Source: Tretioscincus oriximinensis (taxonomy: Eukaryota > Chordata > Lepidosauria > Squamata > Gymnophthalmidae). Taken from it: DNA of 64,000 nucleotides. Under the pieces are notes generated by a model that saw nothing but the letters and a program-made list of their open reading frames with translations, ran no database searches and was not told the origin of the DNA. Position 1 is the first letter of the stretch; each line of letters starts with the position of its first letter. The position numbers were made by a program, and so were the translations under genes. The stretch lies in contig JAJVDF010000588.1 in the NCBI GenBank assembly GCA_022410635.1, positions 367,669-431,668 on the forward strand, read 5' to 3'. This document shows positions 1 through 10,229 of this stretch, piece by piece.

Positions 1-195
1 AATTAATATATTAAAAACAACCACATCTAAAAAATAGGGGAGGGACAGCAGTTTCTCAGCCGAAGACCAGACAAAAGTCTTTCCTGAACGCGCACAAAGA
101 TGGTGATTGACACACCTCGAGTGGGAGACTGTTCCACAGTCTGGGTTTGCCACAAAGAAGGCCCTATTCCGGGTTCCCACTCTTCTGCCCGTCAG
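1..195 (-). mobile_element. L2-type LINE 3' fragment
   Basis: Read on the minus strand this matches the 3' region of the L2 copy at 55205-55690, including the segment around the words for GGGAACCCGGAATAGGGCC. It abuts a plus-strand L2 piece head to head. Seen by eye only. Confidence 0.55.
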
Positions 196-199
196 CTTC

Positions 200-735
200 A
201 GGGAATGTTCAGAGTTGGAATTAGTGCATAATGCAGCAGCTNTGGCCAGACACACATCACACCGGTCTTTAACGATAGGCAGTAGTTAACCTTGCTCGGT
301 AGTGCCTAGGTAAANGTGTTGATATTGGCATATAAAGCCCTAAATGTTTTGGGCCCTGAAGGAGTGCCTTTTCTCATATAGACCTACTTGGGCGTTAAGA
401 TCTGAAGGAGAAGGCTTTCTGATAGGTCCTCCCCTTGCAGAGAGGCTAGAAGCACATAGGAGGGCCTTTTCTGTGGTGACTCCCACACCCCAGAACAGCT
501 TCCCTCTAGAGACCCACCAGGCATCTACACTGTAACACTGTAAAAAACATACCTCTCCACCCAGGCTTTTGATTCCTAGCTCCCTTCTTCGTTTGTCCTT
601 CTAGGATGGGTGGAAGGGAGGGAGGGTATGGCTCTTTTAAATGTTTTTAGTAATGTGTTTTTATGTTGCTTTTAATTTTCTGTAACTCATCCTAGGATAT
701 TTGAAAGTTGGGATATAAATTTCTAAATAAAATAA
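200..735 (+). mobile_element. L2-type LINE 3' end
   Basis: Translation near 205-270 gives LELVHNAAA and ARHTSHRS, the decayed end of an L2 reverse-transcriptase ORF. It is followed by the usual 3' UTR and an AAATAAAATAA-type tail near 725. There are several stops, so it is a dead copy. Confidence 0.7.
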
Positions 736-984
736 TCTAGACTAAAAAAAGATTCAGTGATGGGCTAAAATTATGAGGGGAACATGCTACTGTTTCTGTG
801 CTGCTTTTGAGGTGAAATCTTTCTTCACATGTGGACTTTAAACAAAGGCTTAGTGCCATGGAAAAAGATCCTTCTCCATCTCTGATTGCTAGTGTGGCTC
901 CAGACAATGGCAGAAACAAAAGTTCTTCCTAGAATATGCTAGGAATGCCACATGTTGAGGATTCCTGGTTTCCTGCAGTAGCAA
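736..984. other. No feature recognised
   Basis: AT-rich unique-looking sequence. I see no exon, repeat family or RNA gene here. Confidence 0.5.
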
Positions 985-1345
985 TTGTTGAATCAGTCCT
1001 GAGTCCATCCAGTTCAGCATTCTGTCTCTCCCAGTGGCCCAGCAATTGCACCTGGGCAGCCTGAAGAAGGCAAAATCTTCTCATGTTGTGGACTCCCTGC
1101 AACTGGTACTTCAGAAGTCCTGCCTGTTGCTCCATCCCGGAGGCAGTATCAAAAGATCCATCCTAGTAGCTACTCTTCTGGAAGTAAATTCCACAGTCCA
1201 ATGACTCTCTGGGTGAAAAAATACTTCCCCTTCTCTCTCCTCTCTCCTCTCGGTTTCAAGGAGTGCTCCCTAGTCCTAGTGTTATGTAAGAGAGAAAATA
1301 ATTATTCCCCTTGCAAATTCCAGAACGTCTGTGGGGAAAAAAGCA
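985..1345 (-). mobile_element. CR1-like LINE 3' end (TTCTTATG family)
   Basis: The minus strand carries the diagnostic C-terminal ORF region (motif around FFTQRVIGLWN in intact copies, here decayed) and the downstream UTR. Diverged relative to the copies at 7920, 32535 and 52689, and without the octamer tail. Confidence 0.7.
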
Positions 1346-1349
1346 GAAG

Positions 1350-1476
1350 GAAGACATTGGGTACTACCACTTGTTTTAATATATTAATTTGATTTTCATA
1401 TGTTGACTTTTTATCGTTGACCGCCCTGAGACCTTCGGGTATAGGACAGTATAGAAATGTAAATAAATTATTTGCA
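1350..1476 (+). mobile_element. L2-type LINE tail
   Basis: Carries the L2-type 3' signature CCGCCCTGAGACCTTCGGGT followed by a GTAAATAAATTA tail. A short 3' fragment only. Confidence 0.6.
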
Positions 1477-1588
1477 AGGGAGATGATTACGAAAGAAGCT
1501 GCCAGACGCAGGTAATTCCCATAGGGATTTTAGCCATCCTAGNTGTGTTTAATTCCAAAACTTTAACTTTCTTGTGCCTTTCTTGCAG

Positions 1589-2136
1589 GAAATAATGGGT
1601 TCTCCCCATCAAAAACACCGTCCCCTTTCTGAAATGTGAAATATTTGCCACAACAAGCNGTTCCTTGAGCCTGGATGTTCTTTGTTGGAGGAGACAAATC
1701 GATCATGGAGGACAGAGCAGTGACGGAGGAGTTGCATTCACCTGGGTCAGAATCCGAATGGGGCCATGGGGCTTTGAAGGCTGGGAGTGAAATGGAGTTC
1801 TGGGAAAGAAGCAAGAAAGAGATTTTGTCTGAAAGCTGGATCAGAACCGAAGAAGAAAGGTGGCAATTCAGGCATCTCCCTTACCAGGATGCTGAGGGAC
1901 CCCGTGAGTTTTGCAGGCAAATACACCACCTTTGTAATCAGTGGCTGAAGCCGGAGAGACACACTAAGGCCCAGATGATAGACCTGGTGGTTCTGGAGCA
2001 GTTCCTGGCCGTTCTTCCTCCAGAGATGGGGAACTGGGTCAGGGAATGTGGGCCTGAGAGCACTGGTCAGGCGGTGACCCTNGCGGAGAACTTCCTTCTA
2101 GGACAGGCCAAGGATGTGAAGCAGGAANGTGAACAG
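1589..2136 (+). CDS. Gene A exon with SCAN domain
   Basis: Acceptor TTTCTTGCAG ends at 1588 and donor CAG/GTGAGA starts at 2137. The leader runs to 1704. The exon ends in phase 0. SCAN landmarks seen are [20 protein letters not shown] and [13 protein letters not shown]. Confidence 0.85.
1595..1639 (+). promoter_or_regulatory. Upstream ORF in the gene A leader
   Basis: A 14-codon ORF ([14 protein letters not shown], stop TGA at 1637-1639) lies in the leader part of the first coding exon, just after the acceptor at 1587-1588. It ends 65 bases before the preferred start at 1705. It could reduce translation of gene A. Whether it is used is inference. Confidence 0.35.
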
Positions 2137-5100
2137 GTGAGATAAATTTCCATGAGTATTCCAAGAAAAGTGTCCCTTCGTAGCACGGTGGTNTTGCAAG
2201 AGGTTAAGAGCCTTTGGTGTTTCATCGGATATCAAGAGTTCACGGCCTCATGTATCAGCCATGGAGAGGGGTGAGCGCCCTCTACTGGCCTTAGTTTCAG
2301 ACAACCAACCTGTCCNAAAGCAATGAAATTTGCAAGTAGATAAATGAGTAACACCACAATGTGGTAGGGAAGAGAATAGATGTAAGTCTTTGGGCGAAAA
2401 ATAACCTTGTAAACCACTCTGGGTCTCTTCAAATGACTATAAAAACAGATTCATCTTAATCAGATCAATCCTGACACGCCTGTGCTTTCCAGTTTTATCT
2501 AATTTGGTACCTTCTATAGTGTGCCACCTTCTTTTCACTACCTAATCCTTCTTCCTGATTCCCAATAGGAAATCCCATCGTTGGGGCTGGCAGAGGGATG
2601 GACAGAAGAGGCCGATGTTCCCTCTGAGGTTGAGAAAGCTCCCTCACTTCCAGTGCTGAGACAGCTGTCCTGGGGGATCAAGCAGGAAGATGATATATCT
2701 GTCAGAATCACGTTGGGTAAGGACTGAATTAGTTACCCAGTCCAATTCAAGATACTATCATTGACTGAATGGCTTGCGGCCTAAATATTTGAAGGNACAC
2801 CTTCTCTCGTACATATGGTCTTCTGATGAGGCTCTCCTGACAGTCCCACCTTCTTCACTTGTCAAAGGGGTGTGGACGTGTGGGGGGGCTTCTCTGTGAC
2901 AGCCCTCAGGTTGTGGAATTCTCTCCCCTCTGAGGTGAAGTATTCCGCTCTCTTTGTAGATATTGCTCTATTTTTTATTGTTCTGTTTTAATCTAGTTTA
3001 TAGTTTTTATTGTGATATGCCCTGAAATCTTTAGGGTATAGTGTGGAATATAAATGTAAGTAAATAAATAAGGGACAATTATGTTAATGTCCATTTATCT
3101 GTGATATGGGCTACATTTCCAGTTTGGTGTAGTGGTTAGAGTGTTGGACTCTTATCTGGTAGTCTCCTGGTTCGATTCCCCACTCCTCCATGAAAGCCAA
3201 CTGGGTGACTTTGGGCCAGCCACAGTTCTTTAGAACTCTCTCAGCCCCACCTACTTCACAGGGTGTCTGTTGTGGAGAAAGCAACAGAAAGCTATGTGCA
3301 TCATCCTTTGGTTAGCCGCCCTGAGACCTTCGGGTATAGGGCGGGATATAAGTACAAATAAATAAATTTATGTGCTGTTTACACCTTTGATTTAACTGAA
3401 CCTGAAGATGTAGTAGCACCTTAGAAATTAAGAGAAAAAATTTGGTAACATAAAGCCTTTGTTTTGTTGAGTCTGCCAGGGTTTTTTANTCCCCATTGCT
3501 GCTTTTTCCTGTGTAAATTTAGGATGAGGGGAATGGCTAGNGTTAATACCGCCTGAGTTAATACATATTAAATGTGATAAACCTAGACAATAAATGCTTA
3601 GCTGCTCTTTTTGAAGTCTTTCCTTCCCTTTTGCCCAGCTGATCAGCAGTATTTTGAAGCAGAACGGTTGTAAGCCCCATTTAAAAATCTGAAAAAAGGG
3701 CCAGACTTAAATTTCTGATTAACTTTTTCCCTTTTTTGTCCTATAGATGATGAACAGAACAGTGGGAATGATAGTGGGCTATCTGTGATGTCACCAGAAA
3801 TAAAAGAACATGAAAAACATGAGCATTTCCAAAGCCAAAGGCAATCAAAAAGGCACAAGGGAAGCCAAGCAGAGAGGGGAAGAAACAAGTCACATATATT
3901 TCCAAATTATATTAATTTCTCTGACAGTGAAAATGACACTGGGCTATCCATATTGTCACCAGAAACAAGAGAACATGAACAGCCTGAGGATTTCCAAAAT
4001 CAACGGGAATCAAAATATAAGGAAAATCATGTGGAGAGTGGAAGAAATAAACCCAGTATTTTTCCAAATTATCTGAATATCCCTGAACTCCTAACCTCAC
4101 CAGATCATAAAGACCAAGTCTTGAAAAGCGATATAATAGTTGGAAAAATATCCCCAAATAACTTGGAATTAAATTTGTATGATGGAAACCCTAAGAAATA
4201 TAATTCCGCACAATGTGAAAAGAACTTTAGTTGTGATAATTCTTTAAATTTACCTCAAAAAGCTCACACGAGAGAAGAACTGAATGAACCAATGGTGCAC
4301 AGAAAGTGCTTCAGTCAGAGTCAAATTACTATTATTAAACATCAAATAGGGGAGAAACCACATACGTTTATGGAAAGTNGGAAATCCTTCAGTCAGAAAC
4401 AAAACTTCATCCAACATCAAAGGACACACACTGGGGAGAAGCGCTATAAATGCCTGGATTGTGGCAAATCTTTCCATTGGAATGTCCACCTGAAAGTACA
4501 TCAAAGAATTCACACTGGAGAAAAACCATATGAATGTTTGGACTGTGGAAAGAGATATACAGATAAGGGGACTCTTACTAGGCATCAAAGGAATCACACA
4601 GGTGAGAAACCTAATCAGTGCACAGAGTGCGGAAAGTGCTTTAGTCAGGGTACATCTCTTACTATACATCGGAGGATTCACACAGGAGAGAAACCATATG
4701 AATGCGTGGAATGTGGAAAGCGTTTCAGTTGCAGTTCATCCCTTATATCCCATAAAAGAACTCACACAGGCGAGAAACCCTACAAATGCAACGAATGTGG
4801 AAAGTGTTTCACTCAGAGTATTCCACTTAAAGTACACCAGAGGAGCCACACAGGGGAGAAACCATACCATTGTGTAGAGTGCGGAAAAAGCTATGCAGGA
4901 AAGAAAGCACTTAATGTACATCAAAGGAGACACCTCAAAGGAGACACCGTTGAATGCCTGGAATGTGGAAAGAGCTTCAGTTGTAAGGGAGCACTTATCA
5001 AGCATCAGAGAATCCACACAAGTGAGAGACCATATAAATGCCCAGAATGTGGAAAGTCCTTTCGACGGACTGACCACCTGGCAGCCCATCGACAGATCCA

Positions 5101-5506
5101 TACCAAGGTGAAACCTTACAAATGTCTGGAGTGTGGAAAGTGCTACTCGGGAAAGAGAGCCTTTACTAAACACCAGCTGAATCATAGCAATTTTAAGTGT
5201 CTAGAGTGTGGAGAGAGCTACCCTGATAGAGAAGCTCTTACTAAGCACCAGTGCATTCATGCGGAGGAGAAACCTTACCGATGCATGGAGTGTGGGAAAG
5301 CATTCAGAAGGAAATATCATCTCACTGTTCATCACAGAATTCATACAGGGGAGAAACCCTATGAATGTGCAGAATGTGGGATGACCTTCAGCAGGAGCGA
5401 AAGCTTTCTTATACATCAAAGGAAGAACCACAGACAGGAGAAACAGCATCAGAGCTGTGGACAGGACTTTGCTCAAGAGGCAGAGTTGGTTACACAATGT
5501 GGGTAA
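1705..5506 (+). CDS. Gene A: SCAN-domain C2H2 zinc-finger protein, 12 fingers
   Basis: Probable nuclear DNA-binding transcription regulator. Exons: 1589-2136 (coding from 1705), 2569-2716 and 3747-5506. The joined frame is open for 779 residues. The ATG at 1705 is chosen because A at -3 and G at +4 give a strong context; an in-frame ATG at 1675 is weaker. SCAN spans about residues 52-135 ([18 protein letters not shown] to AENFL) and is expected to mediate dimerisation. The linker exon holds a sumoylation-type IKQE. The last exon opens with a 55-residue tandem duplication, then two or three degenerate fingers, then 12 complete C2H2 fingers at about residues 427-763 joined mostly by TGEKP-type linkers. 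No KRAB is present. The upstream exon and promoter are not in the window. Its SCAN is the most diverged of the cluster. The orthologue is not recognised. Confidence 0.85.
2176..2462 (+). mobile_element. tRNA-headed SINE (GCGCCCTCTACTGG family)
   Basis: In intron 1 of gene A. It has a tRNA-like head (GAGGTTAAGAGC), the family block GCGCCCTCTACTGGCCTTAG, and a BovB-like tail ending TATAAAAACAGATTCATCTT. Related copies lie at 15940, 18888, 35958(-), 58648 and 59535. Confidence 0.7.
2569..2716 (+). CDS. Gene A linker exon
   Basis: Acceptor CCCAATAG ends at 2568 and donor GTAAGG starts at 2717. 148 nt, phase 0 in and phase 1 out, encoding 49 residues rich in Glu, including WGIKQEDD. It occupies the usual KRAB position but shows no KRAB signature. 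Confidence 0.8.
2790..3075 (+). mobile_element. L2-type LINE 3' end
   Basis: In intron 2 of gene A. It carries the L2 3' UTR blocks (GTGGAATTCTCTCCC, GCCCTGAAATCTTTAGGGTA) and a GTAAGTAAATAAATAA tail. Confidence 0.65.
3119..3368 (+). mobile_element. Sauria-type SINE with an L2-like tail
   Basis: The tRNA-like head GTTTGGTGTAGTGGTTAGAG and the body TCTCAGCCCCACCTACTTCA are Sauria-type. The 3' end is L2-like: GCCGCCCTGAGACCTTCGGG, then an AAATAAATAAAT tail. Minus copies lie at 36850-37070 and 62538-62640. Confidence 0.75.
3747..5506 (+). CDS. Gene A zinc-finger exon
   Basis: Acceptor TTTTTGTCCTATAG ends at 3746, and phase 1 joins in frame to the linker exon. The residues encoded at 3767-3931 are repeated at 3932-4096. 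Twelve full fingers start with [10 protein letters not shown] at 4445. Upstream fingers have lost Cys or His, and after the last finger a remnant ([13 protein letters not shown]) remains. One N lies at 4379. Stop TAA at 5504-5506. Confidence 0.9.
3767..4096 (+). repeat. 165-nt coding tandem duplication in gene A
   Basis: Two in-frame units of 165 nt (3767-3931 and 3932-4096). The first starts [16 protein letters not shown] and ends near [13 protein letters not shown]. The second starts [16 protein letters not shown] and ends near [13 protein letters not shown]. Confidence 0.85.
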
Positions 5507-5696
5507 TCAGATGGATGAAGAGATGTCAAGGTCTCTAGCTGAAAATTGAATAGGTATTTAATTACCTATTGCAAAGAGAAAGGATGTTAAGAAGGTATTG
5601 AGATCTGTGTACCTGAAAATTGAATAGATGTGCATTCTTTGAAAAGATGTGCATTCGTTGAACAGATGTGCATTCTTGTAATGTTAACAAGAAATG

Positions 5697-5702
5697 AANA
5701 AA
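5697..5702 (+). terminator. Candidate polyadenylation signal of gene A
   Basis: Reads AANAAA. The duplicated copy has AATAAA at 7196-7201, so the N is probably T. It lies about 190 nt after the stop codon. Confidence 0.45.
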
Positions 5703-5962
5703 ATGTAAAAGAGCCATCAGGGACTCCGAGGTAGGGTACTAATGCACTTGGGACCTGGTCACACACTTCTTTTTAATCTGTTTTAAGGGTTGAAAGTGAT
5801 CAAGACCTGGTCACAAGACTTGTTGATGAACACTTTCTCAAAACGGTTGGAATTTGGTGCTTTTTGTCCATACCTGAAAATTTCCCATCCTTCACCTTCT
5901 TTTCTGTGCCTGAATGGAGACAAAGTGTATGTTTGGAGCTCTTTTCATTCTTTTCCTTAAAC

Positions 5963-6484
5963 CCAGGGATCGAGAACCTTTTTTCTGCAAAGGGCCATTT
6001 TGATATTTGTAACACGCCCCAGGGGCCATGTGCCCACCCACCCCACTCCGGGTCCTTCCCAAGCCCCCTCCCTCCCTCAAGGGAAGCAGGTCACCGCCTC
6101 CCACCAGTGCAGAATGCTTCCCACCACCTCTGCTTGACCACCATGCAACCCAGCCACACACAGTGCACCCGTGTGTCCAGCTGAGAGCAGTGTGTGTGTG
6201 GGGGCAAAGACTCTTCCCCAACACTCACTGGTGGTCTTTTTGGAAGAGACACCTGCCCGCATCCTTCGAACTCCTGCTCCTCCTCTCCCCTGGCTTTCTG
6301 TTGCTTTTGCCAGGCTCCCTCAGAGCCTCTTGGCTCTCTTTCCCGTGCCCCAGAAGATATGGTTTCTTGGCAAACTCTTTCAAAAGGGAGGAAGGAGAGG
6401 GGGAGGGGCCAGGAAGATCTGCAGGCCAGNTCAAAGGACTCCGTGGGCAGTTCTGGCCCCCAGGCTGCACTTTCCCCATCCTTG
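5963..6484. mobile_element. Non-autonomous hAT-like element
   Basis: Ends are inverted and similar (CAGGGATCGAGAACCTTTT on the left; the reverse complement of the right end begins CAAGGATGGGGAAAG). Flanks are CTTAAAC on the left and CTTTAAAC on the right, an approximate 8-bp target duplication. The interior is C-rich. A related copy lies at 28215. Confidence 0.6.
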
Positions 6485-7496
6485 CTTTAAACAGTCATTC
6501 CATCAGAGCTGAAGGAAGAGTTGATAGCACCATCTATATCTTATCCATGTCCCCCATCTTTTCACTTCCTTGATGGCTCCAGAGGAGACGATGGGCATTT
6601 TCTGAAGGGGAGAATATTTGATTGCCTGTTTTGTACAAAATGGCAAGTCTGCATGTTTTTATCTATGCCCTTTCTCCATTTCTATTTTTNCCATCTGCTT
6701 TTTTACAAAATCAGTGATTTTACTTCAACAGAACGGGAATGACAAAATTGCACAGTTTTGGACAAAACTGACATTTGGAGAAGAAAAGGAGCACTGCTTG
6801 AATGATTGATGTAGGGGGAATNTTCTCTTTCCCTTCCAGTGACCCAATTCGTAGGAAGAGAAAGAAAATGTCCTTCCAACATCGTGGCCTGAGCTACAAA
6901 ACGTTTACAGGGCCCATCTGATCAGGGATTGGTGCAGAGTAGAACGGAGAGCACTTAATGTGCGGGCAAATCTGAAAATTATCTAGTTCAAAATTGCATG
7001 CAGAAATGGCTTTTAGTCCAGGGGCACAATGGATGAAGAGATGTCAAGGTCTCTAGCTGAAAATTGAATAGGTATTTAATTACCTATTACAGAGAGAAGG
7101 GATGTTAAGAAGGTATTAAGATCTGTGAACCTGAAAATTGAAAAGATGTGCATTCGTTGAATAGATGTGCATTCTTGTAATGTTAACAAGAAATGAATAA
7201 AATGTAAAAGAGCCATCAGGGACTCCGAGGTAGGGTACTAATGCACTTGGGACCTGGTCACACACTTCTTTTTAATCTGTTTAAGGGTTGAAAGCGATCA
7301 AGACCTGGTCACAAGCCTTGTTGATGAACACTTTCTCAAACCGGTTGGAATTTGGTGCTTTTTATCCACACCTGAAAATTTCCCATCCTTCACCTACTTT
7401 TCTGTGCCTGAATGGAGACTTATGTGCTGGCAAATCTGAAAATTACCTAGTTCAAAACTGCATGCAGAAATGGCTTTTAGTCCAGGGGCACAATGG

Positions 7497-7919
7497 AAAG
7501 AGAATTCATAGGGTGAGCTCTTGATTTCCAACCCAAATAAGTCTGGTCTATACGTAGGTGTGTATCTGAGACCTTGATTTGATCCTGACAGTACAGAAAC
7601 TCTGACCAACCTTCGTATTTTCAAAGTAACATTCAAAGCAAATTACAACAAAGTATAACAGATACAATATGTGTGGCATAAAATATACACGAGAAAATTT
7701 AGGTGAACAAAAAATGCAGAAATACATATAGAAACTAGCAAAGGTGGGAAATAAAAGTTCTGCAGACAACATGAAATAGTTTGGTGCTGTTAGTAAGGAA
7801 GCCTCATAGCACCCTATAGACTATCATAATTTATATAAAAAGTTGACATAAATCCATTCAATGTGATGGGAAGGGGAGAGATGGCCTTGGGACAAGGTCT
7901 TGATTAGTAGGACAAATGA
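7497..7919. other. No feature recognised
   Basis: AT-rich sequence between the duplicated flank and a LINE fragment. Nothing supported. Confidence 0.4.
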
Positions 7920-8407
7920 AGGATCTGATTGAAGTGTACAAAATCATGCATGGGATCGACAGGGTGAATAGAGAAAAATGTTTTCTCTATCACACAACAC
8001 AAGAACCAGAGGGCACTCCTTAAAACTGTTGGGTAGAAAAGTGAGAACAGACAAAGGAAAGTATTTTTTCACCCAGAGGGTCATCGGCCTGTGGAATTTA
8101 CTTCCTGAAGAGGTGATGGTAGCTAACAGCTTGGATAGTTTCAAGACAGGACTAGACAGGTTTATGGACACTAAGGGTATAAATGGATACTAAGATAGTT
8201 GTCTGGATGTAGCCTCCGGGATATAGCAACAGGCAGGACTTTTGAAATACCATTTGCAGGGAGTCACGAACAGGAGCAGCATATTTTGCTTTCCTCTGTT
8301 CGGACTGCCCAGGTGCATCTGGTGGGCCTCTGTGTGACACAGAATGCTGGACTCGATGGGCTGTGGCCTGATCCAGTATGGCTCTTCTTATGTTCTTATG
8401 TTCTTAT
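7920..8407 (+). mobile_element. CR1-like LINE 3' end (TTCTTATG family)
   Basis: Encodes an open C-terminal ORF fragment from about 7978 to 8193 (KYFFTQRVIGLWNLLPEEV; DSFKTGLDRFMDTKGINGY). Then comes a UTR ending in repeated TTCTTATG octamers. Close to the copies at 32535 and 52689 and to the minus copy at 14978. Confidence 0.8.
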
Positions 8408-8496
8408 GACAGAATGGCTATGGATAGATGCTGCATCTACTGAATAGGGATTCTTGCCTTGGCTCGTTCCCTTTCCTTACTGAAGGTGTTAATCAG

Positions 8497-8792
8497 TCAA
8501 TTTACTTTCAGAAGAGGTGGTGGTAGTTAACAGCCTGGATAGCTTTAAGAGAGGATTAGACAGGTTCATGAACACCAAGGGTGTAAAAAGCTAATAGGAT
8601 GGATGTCTTGTTGCTGCCTCTGAGATGGAGCAGCAGGCAGTATACTTGAAAAACCATTTGAAAGGTGTCGAGAACAGGTGCATGTTTTGCCACCTTCTGT
8701 TCCAGAGAGCCCAGGTGCAATCAGTGGGTCCCTGTGTGAGACCGAAGGCTGGACTAGATGGGCTCCGGCCAGATTCTTAAGTTCTTAGAGTA
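8497..8792 (+). mobile_element. Older CR1-like LINE 3' end
   Basis: Same family as 7920-8407 but clearly more diverged. Retains GAAGAGGTGGTGGTAG, the GGATTAGACAGGTTCATG block and a TTCTTAAGTTCTTAG end. Confidence 0.65.
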
Positions 8793-9071
8793 TCTGCCTG
8801 CTGTTAGGGCAAGTAAGTTAAGAGTTACTGAGGATGTTGGTTACCACATAGCCAGCGGATCTCCGGTTGGCTCCAAAGGCAACAACCCCACAGTCTTCCC
8901 TGATAAAGGTACAGAAGTGGCTTGCCATGTTCTGCGGAAAGGCCTGGGATTGAGCTTCTTGCATTCCAGACAATTGTTATGTCACTAAGCTATGGCTGCT
9001 NCTAAATTTCTTTGTTCATCACCCTAAAAGTGGTCCTATAATGCTTAATACTTGGCAATCACAGCCTGAAC

Positions 9072-9288
9072 CAGTCTGGGGTAGTGATTAGCGTGCCAGA
9101 CTCTTACCTGGAAGTTGCCAAGTCCAATTCTGCCCTCCTCAAAAGCCAGCTGGGCGACCTTGAGCTGGTCACNGTTCTTTGGTGCACTGTCAGACCCACC
9201 TACTTCACAAGGTGTCTGTTGGGAGGAGAAGGTACCGTAAGCCACTTTGGTTGAGAAAAGGAGGTATAAACTCTGCCACTGCCTGCTG
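9072..9288 (+). mobile_element. Sauria-type SINE, BovB-like tail
   Basis: tRNA-like head (GGGGTAGTGATTAGCG), body (CCCACCTACTTCACAAGGTG) and a BovB-like end (GAGAAAAGGAGGTATAAACT). Confidence 0.7.
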
Positions 9289-10019
9289 TGCTTGGATTGA
9301 GGAATTAAATTGAAAGGGTGGAGCCTTGAATGAGATTCAGGTGAAGGAAAGATGAAAGGAGCCACGATTAAGAAAAATTGTGTCTCCGGGACCAGAGTCA
9401 CACCTCAATCTGACAGTCTCTTAGAACTTGGGAAGTTCCATTTACCATGGATTGAGGGCAGACTGACTTTGGTCAGCCCTCTGAGCTCTGAGACCTGGAG
9501 TCTGCTGGTTTCTGGCTGTAACCATAAGGCAACAGGATATTGTTCCTAAAGGGAGGCAATGGAGGCTCCTCGGTGAGCAGTGTAGCCAGAACACAACCAG
9601 TGGTGGCCGATTGTCCCAAGGGTGAGAGAACCCAAGTGGAAATCATGCATAATTCCTGTACGTTTTCAAGATTTTAGGCCACCCCAACCTTCCATAGAAG
9701 GAAGACATTCCAAATTAATTCCACTTCCCTGTGCCCCACCCACCGCCTGACACCATCCTGGCACCCCACCCTCTGCCCCCTAACCTTTTGTTTCCAGCCC
9801 TGATCCCACGTCTGCAGCAAAGTGAAAAGCATCCAGCAGAAGTAACAGTTTAAAATCAAATGCAAAAATTCCTACAACTTGTACAAGGAGGGACATTTCC
9901 TGCATCCCCTCGTCCCACCTACCACCCACCCCACCCTTTTGGCCACAAGATTTCCTGCCCCCACCCACCACTGATGTCATGTCCAGTTCTGGTTCCCGGA
10001 TGCCATCTGACTGATGGGT
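9289..10019. other. No feature recognised
   Basis: Mixed sequence with a C-rich stretch at 9720-9780 and 9900-9975. No exon or repeat family is recognised. Confidence 0.4.
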
Positions 10020-10212
10020 GGGATTAGACAAGTTCATGGGCTCCAAGGGTATAAATAGCTACTAGAATGGATCTTTTGACGCTGCCTCCGGGATGGAGCA
10101 ATAGGCAGGATTCCTGCAGGGAGTGGAGAACAGGTGAGGGCATTGCTGCCTCTGTGTGAGACAAGAAGGCTGCATTAGATGGGCTCTGGCCTGATTCAGC
10201 AGGGCTTCCCAT
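10020..10212 (+). mobile_element. CR1-like LINE 3' fragment
   Basis: Retains ATTAGACAAGTTCATGGGCT, the CTGCCTCCGGGATGGAGCAA block and GATGGGCTCTGGCCTGATTC of the TTCTTATG family. Diverged. Confidence 0.6.
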
Positions 10213-10229
10213 AAGACTACCGTTTGTTC

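Larger units (their letters stand above)
5511..7496 (+). repeat. Tandem duplication of the gene A 3' flank
   Basis: 5511-5921 is repeated at 7029-7419, and 6955-7028 is repeated at 7420-7496. The order is therefore A, 1.03 kb extra, B, A', B'. Copy 1 carries three 19-20-bp units built on AGATGTGCATTC and copy 2 carries two. Confidence 0.85.

Noticed and set aside
2569..2716. Linker exons as KRAB domains
   Set aside because: None of the four linker exons shows the KRAB A-box pattern; they are short and rich in Glu and Lys.
3119..3200. tRNA-like sequence with promoter boxes
   Set aside because: It is the head of a SINE with a SINE body and LINE-like tail, not a tRNA gene.
7978..8193. 71-residue open frame seen at several places
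   Set aside because: It is the C-terminal end of the CR1-like LINE ORF, present in many dispersed copies, not a host gene.
9720..9980. C-rich stretch as a promoter
   Set aside because: It lacks CpG enrichment and any downstream exon on either strand.
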